A DNA stretch of 33,719 bases from a virus: IMG/VR virus record IMGVR_UViG_3300043449_001598, positions 1 to 33,719 of that record; one strand, 5' to 3'. The notes beneath the pieces were generated by a model. The model saw only the letters and a list, made by a program, of their open reading frames with translations, ran no database searches and was not told where the DNA came from. The translations under genes and the position numbers were made by a program. This document shows, in pieces, positions 15,348 through 22,669 of this stretch. Positions within the stretch are counted from its first letter, which is position 1, and the number at the start of each line of letters is the position of its first letter.

Positions 15348-17167
15348 TTGTTCCTGAATATCTCGTAACTTTCCGCCCAGGCGCACTGCATGACCTCGCA
15401 GTCGTCCAAGTGGTCATCCATCCGTTCCGTCCGCTTTTCCCAAAGTAGTGTTGTCTTGCCGGTAATCCGGTCGCGCCGTTCCCGCTTCACCTTGCTGTTG
15501 AGTTGCCGCCAGTATTCCTCAGACGCGCAGCCCTTGCCCACCTGCCACTTGATGCCAGCCCGACCTTCGCGAAGCTGCATGAGCCGCTCCTTGTAGAAGT
15601 GCGCGTTGAAGTTGAAAAGATACGCCCGATACATGCCCGCCATCTGGCCGCCGGGATAGGGTTCGCGGTTGTTGTGCAGGTCCCAGTAGCGCTCCCGGCC
15701 CGCCTCATCCTTCCAAGTGCGCGTGTGCTCATAGCCCTTGGCCGGCATCCAGCCCGTGATGAACTGGCCCTGCTTGGTGCTAAAGCGCAGGCAGGATTCA
15801 TACACGTCCGCCGCGTTGTAACCGGAGTCCACCACTACATCCATGTCATCGACATGATGCTTTAACTGCAGGTCACGAATATCCTGCCAAGTGCTGGCGT
15901 AGCCGCTGGCAATGCCTTCGCTGTCCCCGGTGCGCATGTTCCAGCTGCGCACCACCCACCAGAAGAACGGCGCCCGTTGCTGCACGTCCACCGTCAGGAA
16001 CCGCTGCCACGTCTCGTCTTGCTGCTCAATGGTATCTTGGCTCACCACCTCCACCTGTGCGCGCACGGTTTCCTGCATCACATAGGGTTCCGCGAGGTCG
16101 CCATTGATAAAGCCCTGCAGCCCGAGCAGCGATTGCTTGGCCTGCAAAAACTTGACTGCCATGCGGCCGAAGCTCGTCTCCGGCGTGCTGGCGTAGAGGC
16201 TGGACAGATGGCGGGACCGGAACCCGGCCGGCGCCGCAGCCGTTGGGCGCCAGACTCCAGCGCGCACCATTTTCGTCTTGTGGCCATCGAGAATATGACC
16301 ACCACAGTGCGGGCACTCAGCACGGGCTGACCGCTCCACGCGCTCCAGGTCCCACGTCCCGTCCGGCTTCCGCGCGTCCTGGTCCCACCGCACGTAGGCT
16401 TCTTTGCCCGTGGGCGGCAGCACGGTGAACTCCTTAGACCACGCCAGCAGGACTTCCTTTTGGCAGTGGACGCAGGGCACAAAGTATCGGCGCCGGTCAC
16501 CTTTTAAGAACTCCTGCCAGATAAGGCCATGCAGCACCGTGGGCGTGCTCACCTTGAACCGCTGGGCATTGGTGAAGGACTTGGTGCGCTGCTCCGCCAG
16601 GTTGACGGCGTCGGCCTCGCCCCGCCCGCCCTCGTCGAACTTGTCCACCTCGTCGAGGATGACCCGCCGCGCCGGCCGGCTTGCCAAGTTGGCCGGGCTG
16701 TTGGAACCCACGAAGTTGATGACGGCCGAGCCAATCTGTTGCTGCGCCGTTTTAAACGCATGCCGATCATTGCCGCTTGGGATGAGCTTGGCCGTGTCCT
16801 TGCTCGACTTGAGGATCGGTATCCACCGGGTTTCGCTGAACGACCGGCACAAGTCCGTGTTCGGCATGACCCACAGGACGGCGCATGGGTCGTTGATGAT
16901 GGTCCACACCACACCGCAGACGATGGCTGTGGTTTTCCCGGTCTGGCTGCCAAAGCAGGCCACCTCGTCCGTGACCCGCGGATTGCCGAAGTCGTCGATG
17001 AACTCTCGGCAGTATTCCCGGCCAAGGAACCGCACCAGTCCTTCCGCCTGGGTTTGCGGCGCCGGGATGTAGACGTTGCGCTCACACCACTGGCTGACCG
17101 TTTCCTTAGGCGGTGGCGCCAGGCAGCCCTTGGCAAAGGCGATGAGATGCTCTTCGAGTGATCTCAT
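15344..17167 (-). CDS. terL: Terminase large subunit (lambda GpA family)
   Basis: The 607-residue protein has the domains of GpA-type terminases. The ATPase has a Walker A-like GSQTGKTT (73-80) and Walker B RRVILDEVDKF (168-178). A zinc-ribbon-like insertion has paired CVHC (232-235) and CPHC motifs. The C-terminal nuclease has acidic strands VDVQQ, VVVDSGYNAADV and a final DDHLDDCEV. It cuts concatemers and pumps DNA into the prohead. Its relationship to GpA predicts cos-type ends, but no cos site is proven here. It overlaps the small subunit by ATGA and the LuxR-type gene by ATGA. Confidence 0.95.
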   Translation of the reverse strand: MRSLEEHLIAFAKGCLAPPPKETVSQWCERNVYIPAPQTQAEGLVRFLGREYCREFIDDFGNPRVTDEVACFGSQTGKTTAIVCGVVWTIINDPCAVLWVMPNTDLCRSFSETRWIPILKSSKDTAKLIPSGNDRHAFKTAQQQIGSAVINFVGSNSPANLASRPARRVILDEVDKFDEGGRGEADAVNLAEQRTKSFTNAQRFKVSTPTVLHGLIWQEFLKGDRRRYFVPCVHCQKEVLLAWSKEFTVLPPTGKEAYVRWDQDARKPDGTWDLERVERSARAECPHCGGHILDGHKTKMVRAGVWRPTAAAPAGFRSRHLSSLYASTPETSFGRMAVKFLQAKQSLLGLQGFINGDLAEPYVMQETVRAQVEVVSQDTIEQQDETWQRFLTVDVQQRAPFFWWVVRSWNMRTGDSEGIASGYASTWQDIRDLQLKHHVDDMDVVVDSGYNAADVYESCLRFSTKQGQFITGWMPAKGYEHTRTWKDEAGRERYWDLHNNREPYPGGQMAGMYRAYLFNFNAHFYKERLMQLREGRAGIKWQVGKGCASEEYWRQLNSKVKRERRDRITGKTTLLWEKRTERMDDHLDDCEVMQCAWAESYEIFRNK

Positions 17168-17577
17168 GCGCTGGCTGCGGTTAGCACCTCGCCCACCCAG
17201 TCCTCCAGCACCGACTTGGCCAGCTCCGGGTCGGTTGGGTTAAGCCGGCTGGCCAGCCCGGTGGGTGCCGCCACTAGCTTGGACCGGATAGGCGCCAGCC
17301 GGTCGGCAATGAGCTTCTCCGCCGCCTCCCGCTCGATGATGTTGCCCTGGGTGATTTGGTTCTCTAGCTCCTTGGCGTCGGCCTCCGCTCTGGTCTTCCT
17401 GGTTTGCTCCATCTTGAGGTCGCCGCCCATGTAGCCCGCGAAGACCTCGCGCAGGGTGTATTTCTTGCCGGGCTCAACCGCCAGCCCGGACTTCACCATG
17501 TTCTTGGCTAGGGTTTCCTCGTGGATGCCTAACGCCAAGGCTGCCTCCTTGAGGTTGAAAGCTAGGGTCTTTTTCAC
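17164..17577 (-). CDS. terS: Terminase small subunit (Nu1-like)
   Basis: I chose a GTG at 17577 (VKKTLAFNLKEAALALGIHEETLAKN) because the upstream frame looks unlike protein. No clear Shine-Dalgarno supports it, so the start is uncertain. The 137-residue product begins with a helix-turn-helix (LKEAALALGIHEETLAKNMVK). A basic/acidic coiled coil (EQTRKTRAEADAKELENQIT) follows, then a C-terminal helix, as in Nu1-type small subunits that bind packaging sites. It overlaps the large subunit by 4 bases. Confidence 0.75.
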   Translation of the reverse strand: MKKTLAFNLKEAALALGIHEETLAKNMVKSGLAVEPGKKYTLREVFAGYMGGDLKMEQTRKTRAEADAKELENQITQGNIIEREAAEKLIADRLAPIRSKLVAAPTGLASRLNPTDPELAKSVLEDWVGEVLTAASA

Positions 17578-17804
17578 GGAGGCGATTCTAGAGGCCGCAG
17601 TGCCGGATGGTGTCCAGATACCATCCGAACGCCAAGACGCATGGGAAGGCCCTTTCTGCGCGAATGCGGGCCAATCCAGTATATTTCCACGCACGAGCGA
17701 TTCGAGGGGTCGGCACCCGCTGCGCTCCACTTTGGCGTAAAAGATTCCTTATCAACGACTTACATCGGTTTCTCATAATTGCGAATTGCATAAGTCCCAC
17801 ACTA
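17578..17804. promoter_or_regulatory. Gap between early and late operons with hairpin and repeats
   Basis: These 227 bases hold no convincing gene. A hairpin with 8-bp arms CGGATGGT / ACCATCCG (17604-17611, 17620-17627, 8-base loop) lies 27 bases upstream of the terminase start. On the minus strand, GTTGATA occurs twice. The region is AT-rich (TTATGCAATTCGCAATTATG) next to the ParB-like gene. It is the natural place for the late promoter and for a cos/pac site recognised by the small terminase. Confidence 0.45.
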
Positions 17805-18140
17805 TCAACGGTTTGCGCCAATCTGCTGGCTTTGCTCCTTGTCCAGCCCATCAAAGCTCTGCATGAGCAGCTGCTTGCCAACCATCATCAGCACGCCTTC
17901 ACCGTGGCACCATGCTGCCGTCAGCCTGTGGTGCCCATCCAGCAGCTGTCCGTCATAGCCCAGCCGGATGGGTGAGCGGTATGGATCCCAGCTGCCCTGC
18001 CTCATGGCCTGCCATAGCTCAGCCACCAGCTCGACCTTCAGTGCTGGGTTGCCTTTGCTCTGAGCCAGCCAGGCATCAGCCAGTGGTCGGGTCACTAGGA
18101 CTAGCTGCACCAGCTCCACGATTTGTTTGGTCTTGGTCAT
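17805..18140 (-). CDS. Small ParB/Srx-like protein
   Basis: The 111-residue protein has a good start (GGAGA 6 bases before the ATG at 18140). Residues 55-78 contain SPIRLGYDGQLLDGHHRLTAAW, the loop 'D-G-x-H-R-[LI]-x-A' that marks the ParB/sulfiredoxin nucleotide-binding fold. It lacks the helix-turn-helix half of true ParB partition proteins, so a partition role is not supported. Related short phage proteins may be nucleases or nucleotide-binding regulators. It is the last gene of the early operon. Confidence 0.65.
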   Translation of the reverse strand: MTKTKQIVELVQLVLVTRPLADAWLAQSKGNPALKVELVAELWQAMRQGSWDPYRSPIRLGYDGQLLDGHHRLTAAWCHGEGVLMMVGKQLLMQSFDGLDKEQSQQIGANR

Positions 18141-18186
18141 CTCATCTCTCCTGTTTTTTTAGATTTCGAACCCCAAGGCGCTGCAG

Positions 18187-18217
18187 TGGGAGAGGCGGCT
18201 TTAAGAAGCCTCTCCCA
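18187..18217. terminator. Ten-bp hairpin after helicase gene
   Basis: A perfect inverted repeat TGGGAGAGGC / GCCTCTCCCA (arms 18187-18196 and 18208-18217, 11-base loop) can also refold with an inner GGCTT/AAGCC stem. It lies 47 bases before the ParB-like start. No T run follows on either side, so it may mark a processing or stability element and not a simple intrinsic terminator. Confidence 0.45.
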
Positions 18218-18243
18218 ACTAAGCGCCAGCGATGGTGTTTCTA

Positions 18244-18362
18244 TCTTCTGGCATATTCTAAGGAGACCAGAAGTTCCAGAAGTTGATTGCAAGCCGTTGA
18301 TTGCTAGGCGCATCCAACTTCTGGATGGGGTCCAGAAAAAAAGACCATCCAGAAGTTGATTG
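18244..18362. repeat. Iteron-like repeats and long inverted repeat (candidate replication origin)
   Basis: The 9-mer CCAGAAGTT occurs at 18267, 18276 and 18349, and inverted at 18316. GTTGATTG occurs at 18282, 18296 and 18355. A 14-bp inverted repeat (18315-18328 / 18345-18358) encloses a 16-base A-rich loop. This lies just downstream of the primase and helicase genes, a common place for phage origins. It could also be an operator. The remaining bases of this 240-bp gap hold no gene. Confidence 0.5.
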
Positions 18363-18378
18363 GAAGTGGTTGGAAGCC

Positions 18379-19452
18379 TCATGTTTTTTGGCCGTTCCAA
18401 CGGTATGCAAACACCCTTGTCCCTTGCTGCTCGACCTTGGTTATGGTGCCGGCTTGCCGCAGGTTGCTCAGTCTCTCGGCGGTGGTGCTGTCTGCCATCT
18501 TGAACCGGGCGTAAGCTCTTTGCTGGGCCACGATTGTGTTGACCGTGTCATCCGTTTCAAAGATGCACTGCAGAAAGTCCTTGTCGGTCGCCAGCTTGTG
18601 GCCGCTTTGCGGTGTCCTTAGTGCGGCCGGGTTGAGCTGGCCGTCCACCCGCATCAGCGGGAATTGCCAACGAACCACAAACTCGTCGCGCTTGGGCAGG
18701 TTCCGAAGGATGGGGGTGACTGAGAAGCAATCGGCTTCCTCGTGGGGCGTCATCACTAGGATGGCGTCCGGGTCACGCACCCAAGTGCCGGCGCCGCTCA
18801 TGCGGTCCATTGCCTGCTTGGTGGTGCTGTCGCCCTTTGCAAAGTGATGGGCCAGGGTAAGGGCGGCATTGTGGCGCTTGGCCACCGCCTCAAACTCATT
18901 GAACAACCCGGCAATGTCGCCGTTGCTGTTCTCGTCCCTGTCTCCAAGAACCTTGTAGGCCGGATCTAGGATGATTAGCTCAAACTGGTGTTCGGATAGC
19001 TGTTGATCCAACTGTGGCCGCAGCAGGGTCATGTCGCAGTTGTGGCCGCGCAGGTTCCAAACGGCCAGATTCTGGCGGCAAGCAGGTTGGGCTCCTGGCT
19101 TGGACATGATGACAGCCTCCAGCCGTTGTTTGAGCGCCCACGGATGCAGCTCAAAGTTGATGTAAATGACCTTGGCCTTGGTGGTATCCAGCCCCCACCA
19201 CTGATTTCCGCTGGCCACGCTGACGGCCATGTCCAGCAGGCACCAGGTCTTGTTGCTCTTGCTGGTCCCGCCTAGGACGAGCTTGCAGCCCTTGTGGAGC
19301 ACGCCGGCAATCAGTTGCTTGGGCACCTCCAGTTGCTGGGCTTCGACCTCGCCCCAAAACTGAATAAGTGGCAGCTGCGGGGCCACAACGCCCAGTTCCA
19401 CGGCCGGGTCCACTTGGTCTTCCTCCGCCCAGTCCTTGATTTTGATGGTCAT
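18379..19452 (-). CDS. RepA/RecA-like replicative helicase
   Basis: The start at 19452 overlaps the primase stop (ATGA). The 357-residue product has an N-terminal ~45 residues, then a P-loop variant GGTSKSNKT (61-69) and a Walker B LIILDP (159-164). An AHHFAKG segment near residue 201 corresponds to motif H3 of RepA-type (superfamily 4) helicases. The C-terminal ~80 residues look like a winged-helix domain (LQCIFETDDTVNTIV ... TTAERLSNLRQAGTI). It would unwind DNA at the fork together with the primase. Confident as a helicase or loader; the exact subfamily is uncertain. Confidence 0.8.
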   Translation of the reverse strand: MTIKIKDWAEEDQVDPAVELGVVAPQLPLIQFWGEVEAQQLEVPKQLIAGVLHKGCKLVLGGTSKSNKTWCLLDMAVSVASGNQWWGLDTTKAKVIYINFELHPWALKQRLEAVIMSKPGAQPACRQNLAVWNLRGHNCDMTLLRPQLDQQLSEHQFELIILDPAYKVLGDRDENSNGDIAGLFNEFEAVAKRHNAALTLAHHFAKGDSTTKQAMDRMSGAGTWVRDPDAILVMTPHEEADCFSVTPILRNLPKRDEFVVRWQFPLMRVDGQLNPAALRTPQSGHKLATDKDFLQCIFETDDTVNTIVAQQRAYARFKMADSTTAERLSNLRQAGTITKVEQQGTRVFAYRWNGQKT

Positions 19453-20444
19453 TGCATCCAGTTCCTCAACCACAACAGCTTTTGGACTTTGCCGTCCCGC
19501 AGGGCGCCAGGCACGCGCACTGGCTGGCTGTAGGTAAACAGCTTTGGGTCGCATTGCAGGGCGGTCAGCAGCGCTTTGAGGCGCTTCTCCAGCACGACGT
19601 TTTTGGGCTTGTGAAACCACCCGTGGAGGCTTTTGCCGGCGGTGTCCACGATGGCGTAAAGCTTCATGCGCAGGCGGTTGTTCAGGTAGGCGAACACGGC
19701 ACCAATCTGGTCCCTATTCAGGATGTCGGATTCCACGACAAGAAACCTGTGCCCGTTCAAGTTGGCGTTGCACCGGCTGTAGCTCCCCGGCTTGAAGCTG
19801 GAGCCGCAGGTGAAGTTCCCCATGGGCGGGGTGTCCAGCCATGCATCGATGGGCTTGAAATGTTGGCCATGCCTTGGCTGGCCCGTGCTGGTGGTGTCCC
19901 CGGTCCAGATGGTGCAATCCTTGGGCCAGATGGTCAGCCACATTCGGAACTGCTCTATGGGTTCGAGGCTGTAGGTCGGCCAAGGCGAGCTGTCCAAAAT
20001 GTCGGCCATGGGCCAACTGAATCGCTGCTGCAGTTCAGGGCTGAACCGGCGCGCCTGATTTGCAAGGCTCTCAAGCACAAGCGCCTCCTTCCTGTCCTTC
20101 CCATTGGCCTTGGCGGTGGCCTCGATGACCTCGCGCGGGACCACCTGCCCGGTGGGCTGGAGCACGTCACCACTCCTGATGACCCGACCACCGGGCAGCT
20201 GGATGGTCCAGCTGGTCTGGCCCAGCCCACGGCGCAACTCCCGGTTGGCTAGGTTGACGGCTGGAGCGCAGGAGGCGTGGAAGCAATGGATGGTGGGTGC
20301 ACCATCAATGTGGACTTGGCAATCGCGCTTGGCGGTCTTGCTTGTGTGCATGGCCTCCCCAGGACACCGGCAGAACCCGTGCACCTCGGTCTGCCAGTCG
20401 ATGGCACCGAGGAGCTGGGTGGCGATGGTGTGGGGGGAGGGCAT
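19449..20444 (-). CDS. Primase (zinc finger plus AEP-like domain)
   Basis: The 331-residue protein begins with a zinc-finger-like set (C25, C27, H33, then C54 and C59: CFHASC). The core has FLVVESD (234-240) and VDTAGKSLHGWF (266-277), the acidic strand and the 'S-x-H-G' motif of archaeo-eukaryotic-type phage primases. It ends in VRVPGALR.GKVQ, typical of such proteins. It would make primers for the phage fork with the helicase encoded immediately downstream. No good Shine-Dalgarno precedes the ATG at 20444. The last hairpin of array 1 lies about 33 bases upstream. Confidence 0.75.
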   Translation of the reverse strand: MPSPHTIATQLLGAIDWQTEVHGFCRCPGEAMHTSKTAKRDCQVHIDGAPTIHCFHASCAPAVNLANRELRRGLGQTSWTIQLPGGRVIRSGDVLQPTGQVVPREVIEATAKANGKDRKEALVLESLANQARRFSPELQQRFSWPMADILDSSPWPTYSLEPIEQFRMWLTIWPKDCTIWTGDTTSTGQPRHGQHFKPIDAWLDTPPMGNFTCGSSFKPGSYSRCNANLNGHRFLVVESDILNRDQIGAVFAYLNNRLRMKLYAIVDTAGKSLHGWFHKPKNVVLEKRLKALLTALQCDPKLFTYSQPVRVPGALRDGKVQKLLWLRNWMQ

Positions 20445-20476
20445 GGGGTTAGGTGGTCAATGAATCAGAAAGCTGT

Positions 20477-20958
20477 CCCCCGATTGCTCGGGGGATGATG
20501 GTTGCCATGCCAAGCTTTGCCTGGCCCGGCCTGGCCGAGCCCCGCCACGCCATGCCGTGTAAATCTTCCTGCCGCATTGCTGCAGCAGGTGGTGTTTGCC
20601 TCGCCCAGCCGTGCCGGGCCTTGCCAAGCCAAGCCCAGCAGCGCCCCGTAAATCTTCCCCTTGGTTTCCCAGGGGGTGGTGTTGCCATGCCCAGCCTAGC
20701 ACTGCCATGCCGAACCCAAGCAGGCCAAACCCCGGCCGGCCCCGTAAATCTTCTCCCCATTGCTGGGGAGTGTTGTTGCCTTGACGTACCGTGCCTCGCC
20801 ATGCCCTGCCTTGCCCAGCCCAGCCCTGCCCTGCCTCGCCCGGCCCATCCGGGCCTTGCTGCGCCATGTAAATCTTCCCACCCGATTGCTCGGGTGGGTG
20901 GTGTTGCTTTGCCGCGCCGCGCCGCGCCGCGCCCGGCCATGCCGTGCCACGGCATGCC
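20477..20958 (-). repeat. Hairpin/pentamer array 1 (five hairpins), unrecognised structured element
   Basis: Five hairpins lie at 20477-20494, 20568-20589, 20657-20676, 20753-20770 and 20877-20898. Read on the minus strand, each is preceded by AACACCAC or a variant, and four of the five are followed by GAAGATTTAC (degenerate after the hairpin at 20477). The tetraloop is GCAA in four and GAAA in one. Stem sequences differ between copies (CCCCCGA, CCTGCTGCA, CCCCCTGG, CTCCCCA, CCCACCCGA) yet nearly always pair. Between hairpins are 9-17 tandem GGCNN pentamers. Spacing of hairpin starts is about 89-124 bases. The array fills the gap between the 156-residue gene and the primase gene. It is not protein-coding in a conserved way. 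Confidence 0.85.
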
Positions 20959-20977
20959 AAAATGTCTCGGAGCGCCT

Positions 20978-21448
20978 TCATCGAGCCTGCATGAACAGGA
21001 ACCGCTTGGCGTAGGTCTCCGCGTCCTTTTCAAGGCGCATCACTTCTGTGCTGCTCAGCTTGGAGGTGTGCAGCTTGGCCGTGCTGAAACTCAGCCGGGC
21101 CGCCCTCAGCATTTGGCGCATGGCCGCCTTGTTCATGCCACGGGCGATGCGGCGGGTGTTCTTCACGTCCTCCACCCACCAGCTCTGGCCGTTCTTGCCT
21201 TTGCTGGTCAGGTGGTAGCCCATGCTCTCCAGCCGCTCGGTCAGGTTGGCCATAGCGATGCCGAAGGCAACCGTGCCCATCTTTAGGTCCATCTGTTCCT
21301 CGAAGAAGGCCAAGGGCCAGCTGGCGCCATGGTCTAGGTTGGGCTTCATGGCATCCAATGCCCGCTCCACCCGTTGCGACTTGAGCGGCTTGCCGGACTG
21401 CACCACTCGTTCCACTGCTGTCTCGTTGATGTTGGTCTGTTCAATCAT
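20978..21448 (-). CDS. Unknown protein bracketed by the two arrays
   Basis: The 156-residue protein is helical and basic in its C-terminal half (NTRRIARGMNKAAMRQMLRAARLS ... MRLEKDAETYAKRFLFMQAR). Its middle (WPLAFFEEQMDLKMGTVAFGIAMANLTERLESMGYHLTSKGKNGQSWWVED) looks like a small winged-helix-type domain. The start lies 24 bases from a hairpin of array 2 and has no clear Shine-Dalgarno. The stop is 20 bases from array 1. I do not recognise a family. As the only gene placed between the arrays, it may bind or process them (speculation). Confidence 0.65.
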   Translation of the reverse strand: MIEQTNINETAVERVVQSGKPLKSQRVERALDAMKPNLDHGASWPLAFFEEQMDLKMGTVAFGIAMANLTERLESMGYHLTSKGKNGQSWWVEDVKNTRRIARGMNKAAMRQMLRAARLSFSTAKLHTSKLSSTEVMRLEKDAETYAKRFLFMQAR

Positions 21449-21463
21449 AGGTTTGCTATTGGT

Positions 21464-21776
21464 TAAATCTTCCCGCCCCGGTTAGGGGGCGGGTGGTGTT
21501 TGCCGTGCCAGGGCTCGCCTTGCCTCGCCATGCCGGGCAACGCACTGCCGAGCCTCGGCCAGCCAAGCCGCGCCGTGCCGTAAATCTTCCCGCTGGTTTC
21601 CCAGCGGGTGATGTTTGCCTTGCCTCTCCAAGCCTCGCCGGGCCTCGCCATGCCGTGCCTAACCCGGCCGCGCCGCGTAAATCTTCCCACCCGATTGCTC
21701 GGGTGGGTGGTGTTGCCATGCCCGGCCAAGCCGCGCCAAGCCTTGCCCCGCCATGCCAGGCCTTGCCCCGTAAATC
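21464..21776 (-). repeat. Hairpin/pentamer array 2 (three hairpins)
   Basis: The same element as array 1. Hairpins are at 21472-21493, 21589-21608 and 21686-21707, with minus-strand loops CTAACC (UAAC centre), GAAA and GCAA. The third hairpin is identical to the one at 20877. About 10-15 GGCNN pentamers separate them. The GATTTAC box closest to the upstream gene (21770-21776) overlaps that gene's TGA stop codon. The box nearest the 156-residue gene is slightly degenerate (GATTTAA). The array fills the whole intergenic gap. Confidence 0.85.
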
Positions 21777-22356
21777 ACAGTTGCTCACAGATGAATCTCC
21801 CAAACTTGGGCCGCCAGTCTCCCAGACCAATCAGCGTTCCGGCGTCATTGACGGCCTTGAGCAGGTTCTTGGCGTTGATGATGGTGTCGTCGAACTCCAG
21901 CTGGAATTGCAGTGTCCAGCCGGTCGGGAACATGGGCCGGATGCGAATCAGCCGGGACTTCTGCACCGCGACACCCTTGCGCAGGATGAAGTTGCCCGCG
22001 TCGTAGAGCTTGCGCATGTCCTTCGGACCCTCGTATTGCAACTTGATGGCCGACTGGGAGCAGAACACGGCCGCGGCCACGTCCTTGCCGATGCGGCTTT
22101 TCTGCGCGCCCAGCTGGATGCACCGCTCGATGTTGTCGCTCGGGATGTAGGCACCCAGGTCGTCGGACCAGTAGAGTCCGGCCTGCCACTCCAGCCAGTC
22201 CCGCTCCTCGTAGTCGGCATCGGTCAGCTTCTTGCTGCCTTTGCTGACGATTTCCTTGATGCGCCGCGTAAGTGGATTGGTTGGGTCTGCCATCAATCCG
22301 TTGTGCATCACCAGCGGCCGCAGCCCCGTCAATTTCAACTGTATCGTCTGTATCAT
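21775..22356 (-). CDS. Conserved phage protein (RAMP-like signature), function unknown
   Basis: AGAGGAAG precedes the ATG at 22356. The 193-residue product matches a phage family I recognise from its phrases: LRPLVMHNGLMADPTNPLTRRIK, then GLYWSDDLGAYIPSDNIERCIQLGAQKSRIGKD, and the C-terminal GLGDWRPKFGRF. The late Gly-rich 'G-D-W-R-P-x-F-G-R-F' loop recalls the RAMP fold of Cas7-type RNA-binding proteins, but no enzymatic residues are evident and CRISPR is absent. The family usually occurs in phage replication regions. The stop overlaps the array box. Confidence 0.6.
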   Translation of the reverse strand: MIQTIQLKLTGLRPLVMHNGLMADPTNPLTRRIKEIVSKGSKKLTDADYEERDWLEWQAGLYWSDDLGAYIPSDNIERCIQLGAQKSRIGKDVAAAVFCSQSAIKLQYEGPKDMRKLYDAGNFILRKGVAVQKSRLIRIRPMFPTGWTLQFQLEFDDTIINAKNLLKAVNDAGTLIGLGDWRPKFGRFICEQL

Positions 22357-22402
22357 CTTTGCTTCCTCTTGTTGTTTGTTGTTAGTGCACCGCGAAATCC
22401 CT

Positions 22403-22669
22403 TCACACCCACCACTTGTCCTTTCCCCTCTCCCACTCCATCGCCGCCCGGTGGAAATCACTGGCGCGCCGGATGATGGCGTCAGCCTGTGCCTGGCTCA
22501 GCCGGGCCGGGTTGGCCGCGCCCAACTTCTCCTGCATGTAGGCCAGGTAAACGCGCTCCACCTCTGAGCCAAGGCTAAGCGCAGCCTCCTGCTCGGGCAG
22601 GGTGAGGTCGCGCAGGCCGATGGCGGCTTCCACCTTGGCGACGAGGTCTGGTGGGCAAAGTGGGGTCAT
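22403..22669 (-). CDS. Small early protein, unknown
   Basis: The ATG at 22669 overlaps the previous stop (ATGA), so I use it and not the longer frame. The 88-residue protein is helical and acidic/basic mixed (MTPLCPPDLVAKVEAAIGLRDL ... AMEWERGKDKWWV). No domain is recognised. It belongs to a row of short early genes. Confidence 0.6.
   Translation of the reverse strand: MTPLCPPDLVAKVEAAIGLRDLTLPEQEAALSLGSEVERVYLAYMQEKLGAANPARLSQAQADAIIRRASDFHRAAMEWERGKDKWWV

Noticed and set aside
17805-18140. True partition ParB
   Set aside because: The protein lacks the HTH and dimerisation parts, no ParA is present and an integrase indicates chromosomal integration.
20449-21286. Long open reading frames through array 1 in several frames on both strands
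   Set aside because: GGCNN repeats lack stop codons in most frames by composition. The encoded peptides are low-complexity, and the stem covariation changes residues freely, so coding is unlikely.
20477-21707. Hairpins as intrinsic terminators
   Set aside because: On the minus strand they are followed by GAAGATTTAC, not a T run. Eight in a row inside an early operon would block expression of the downstream primase and helicase.
20477-21776. CRISPR-like array
   Set aside because: The repeated part varies in its stem between copies, the 'spacers' are pentamer repeats of variable length, and no cas genes are present.
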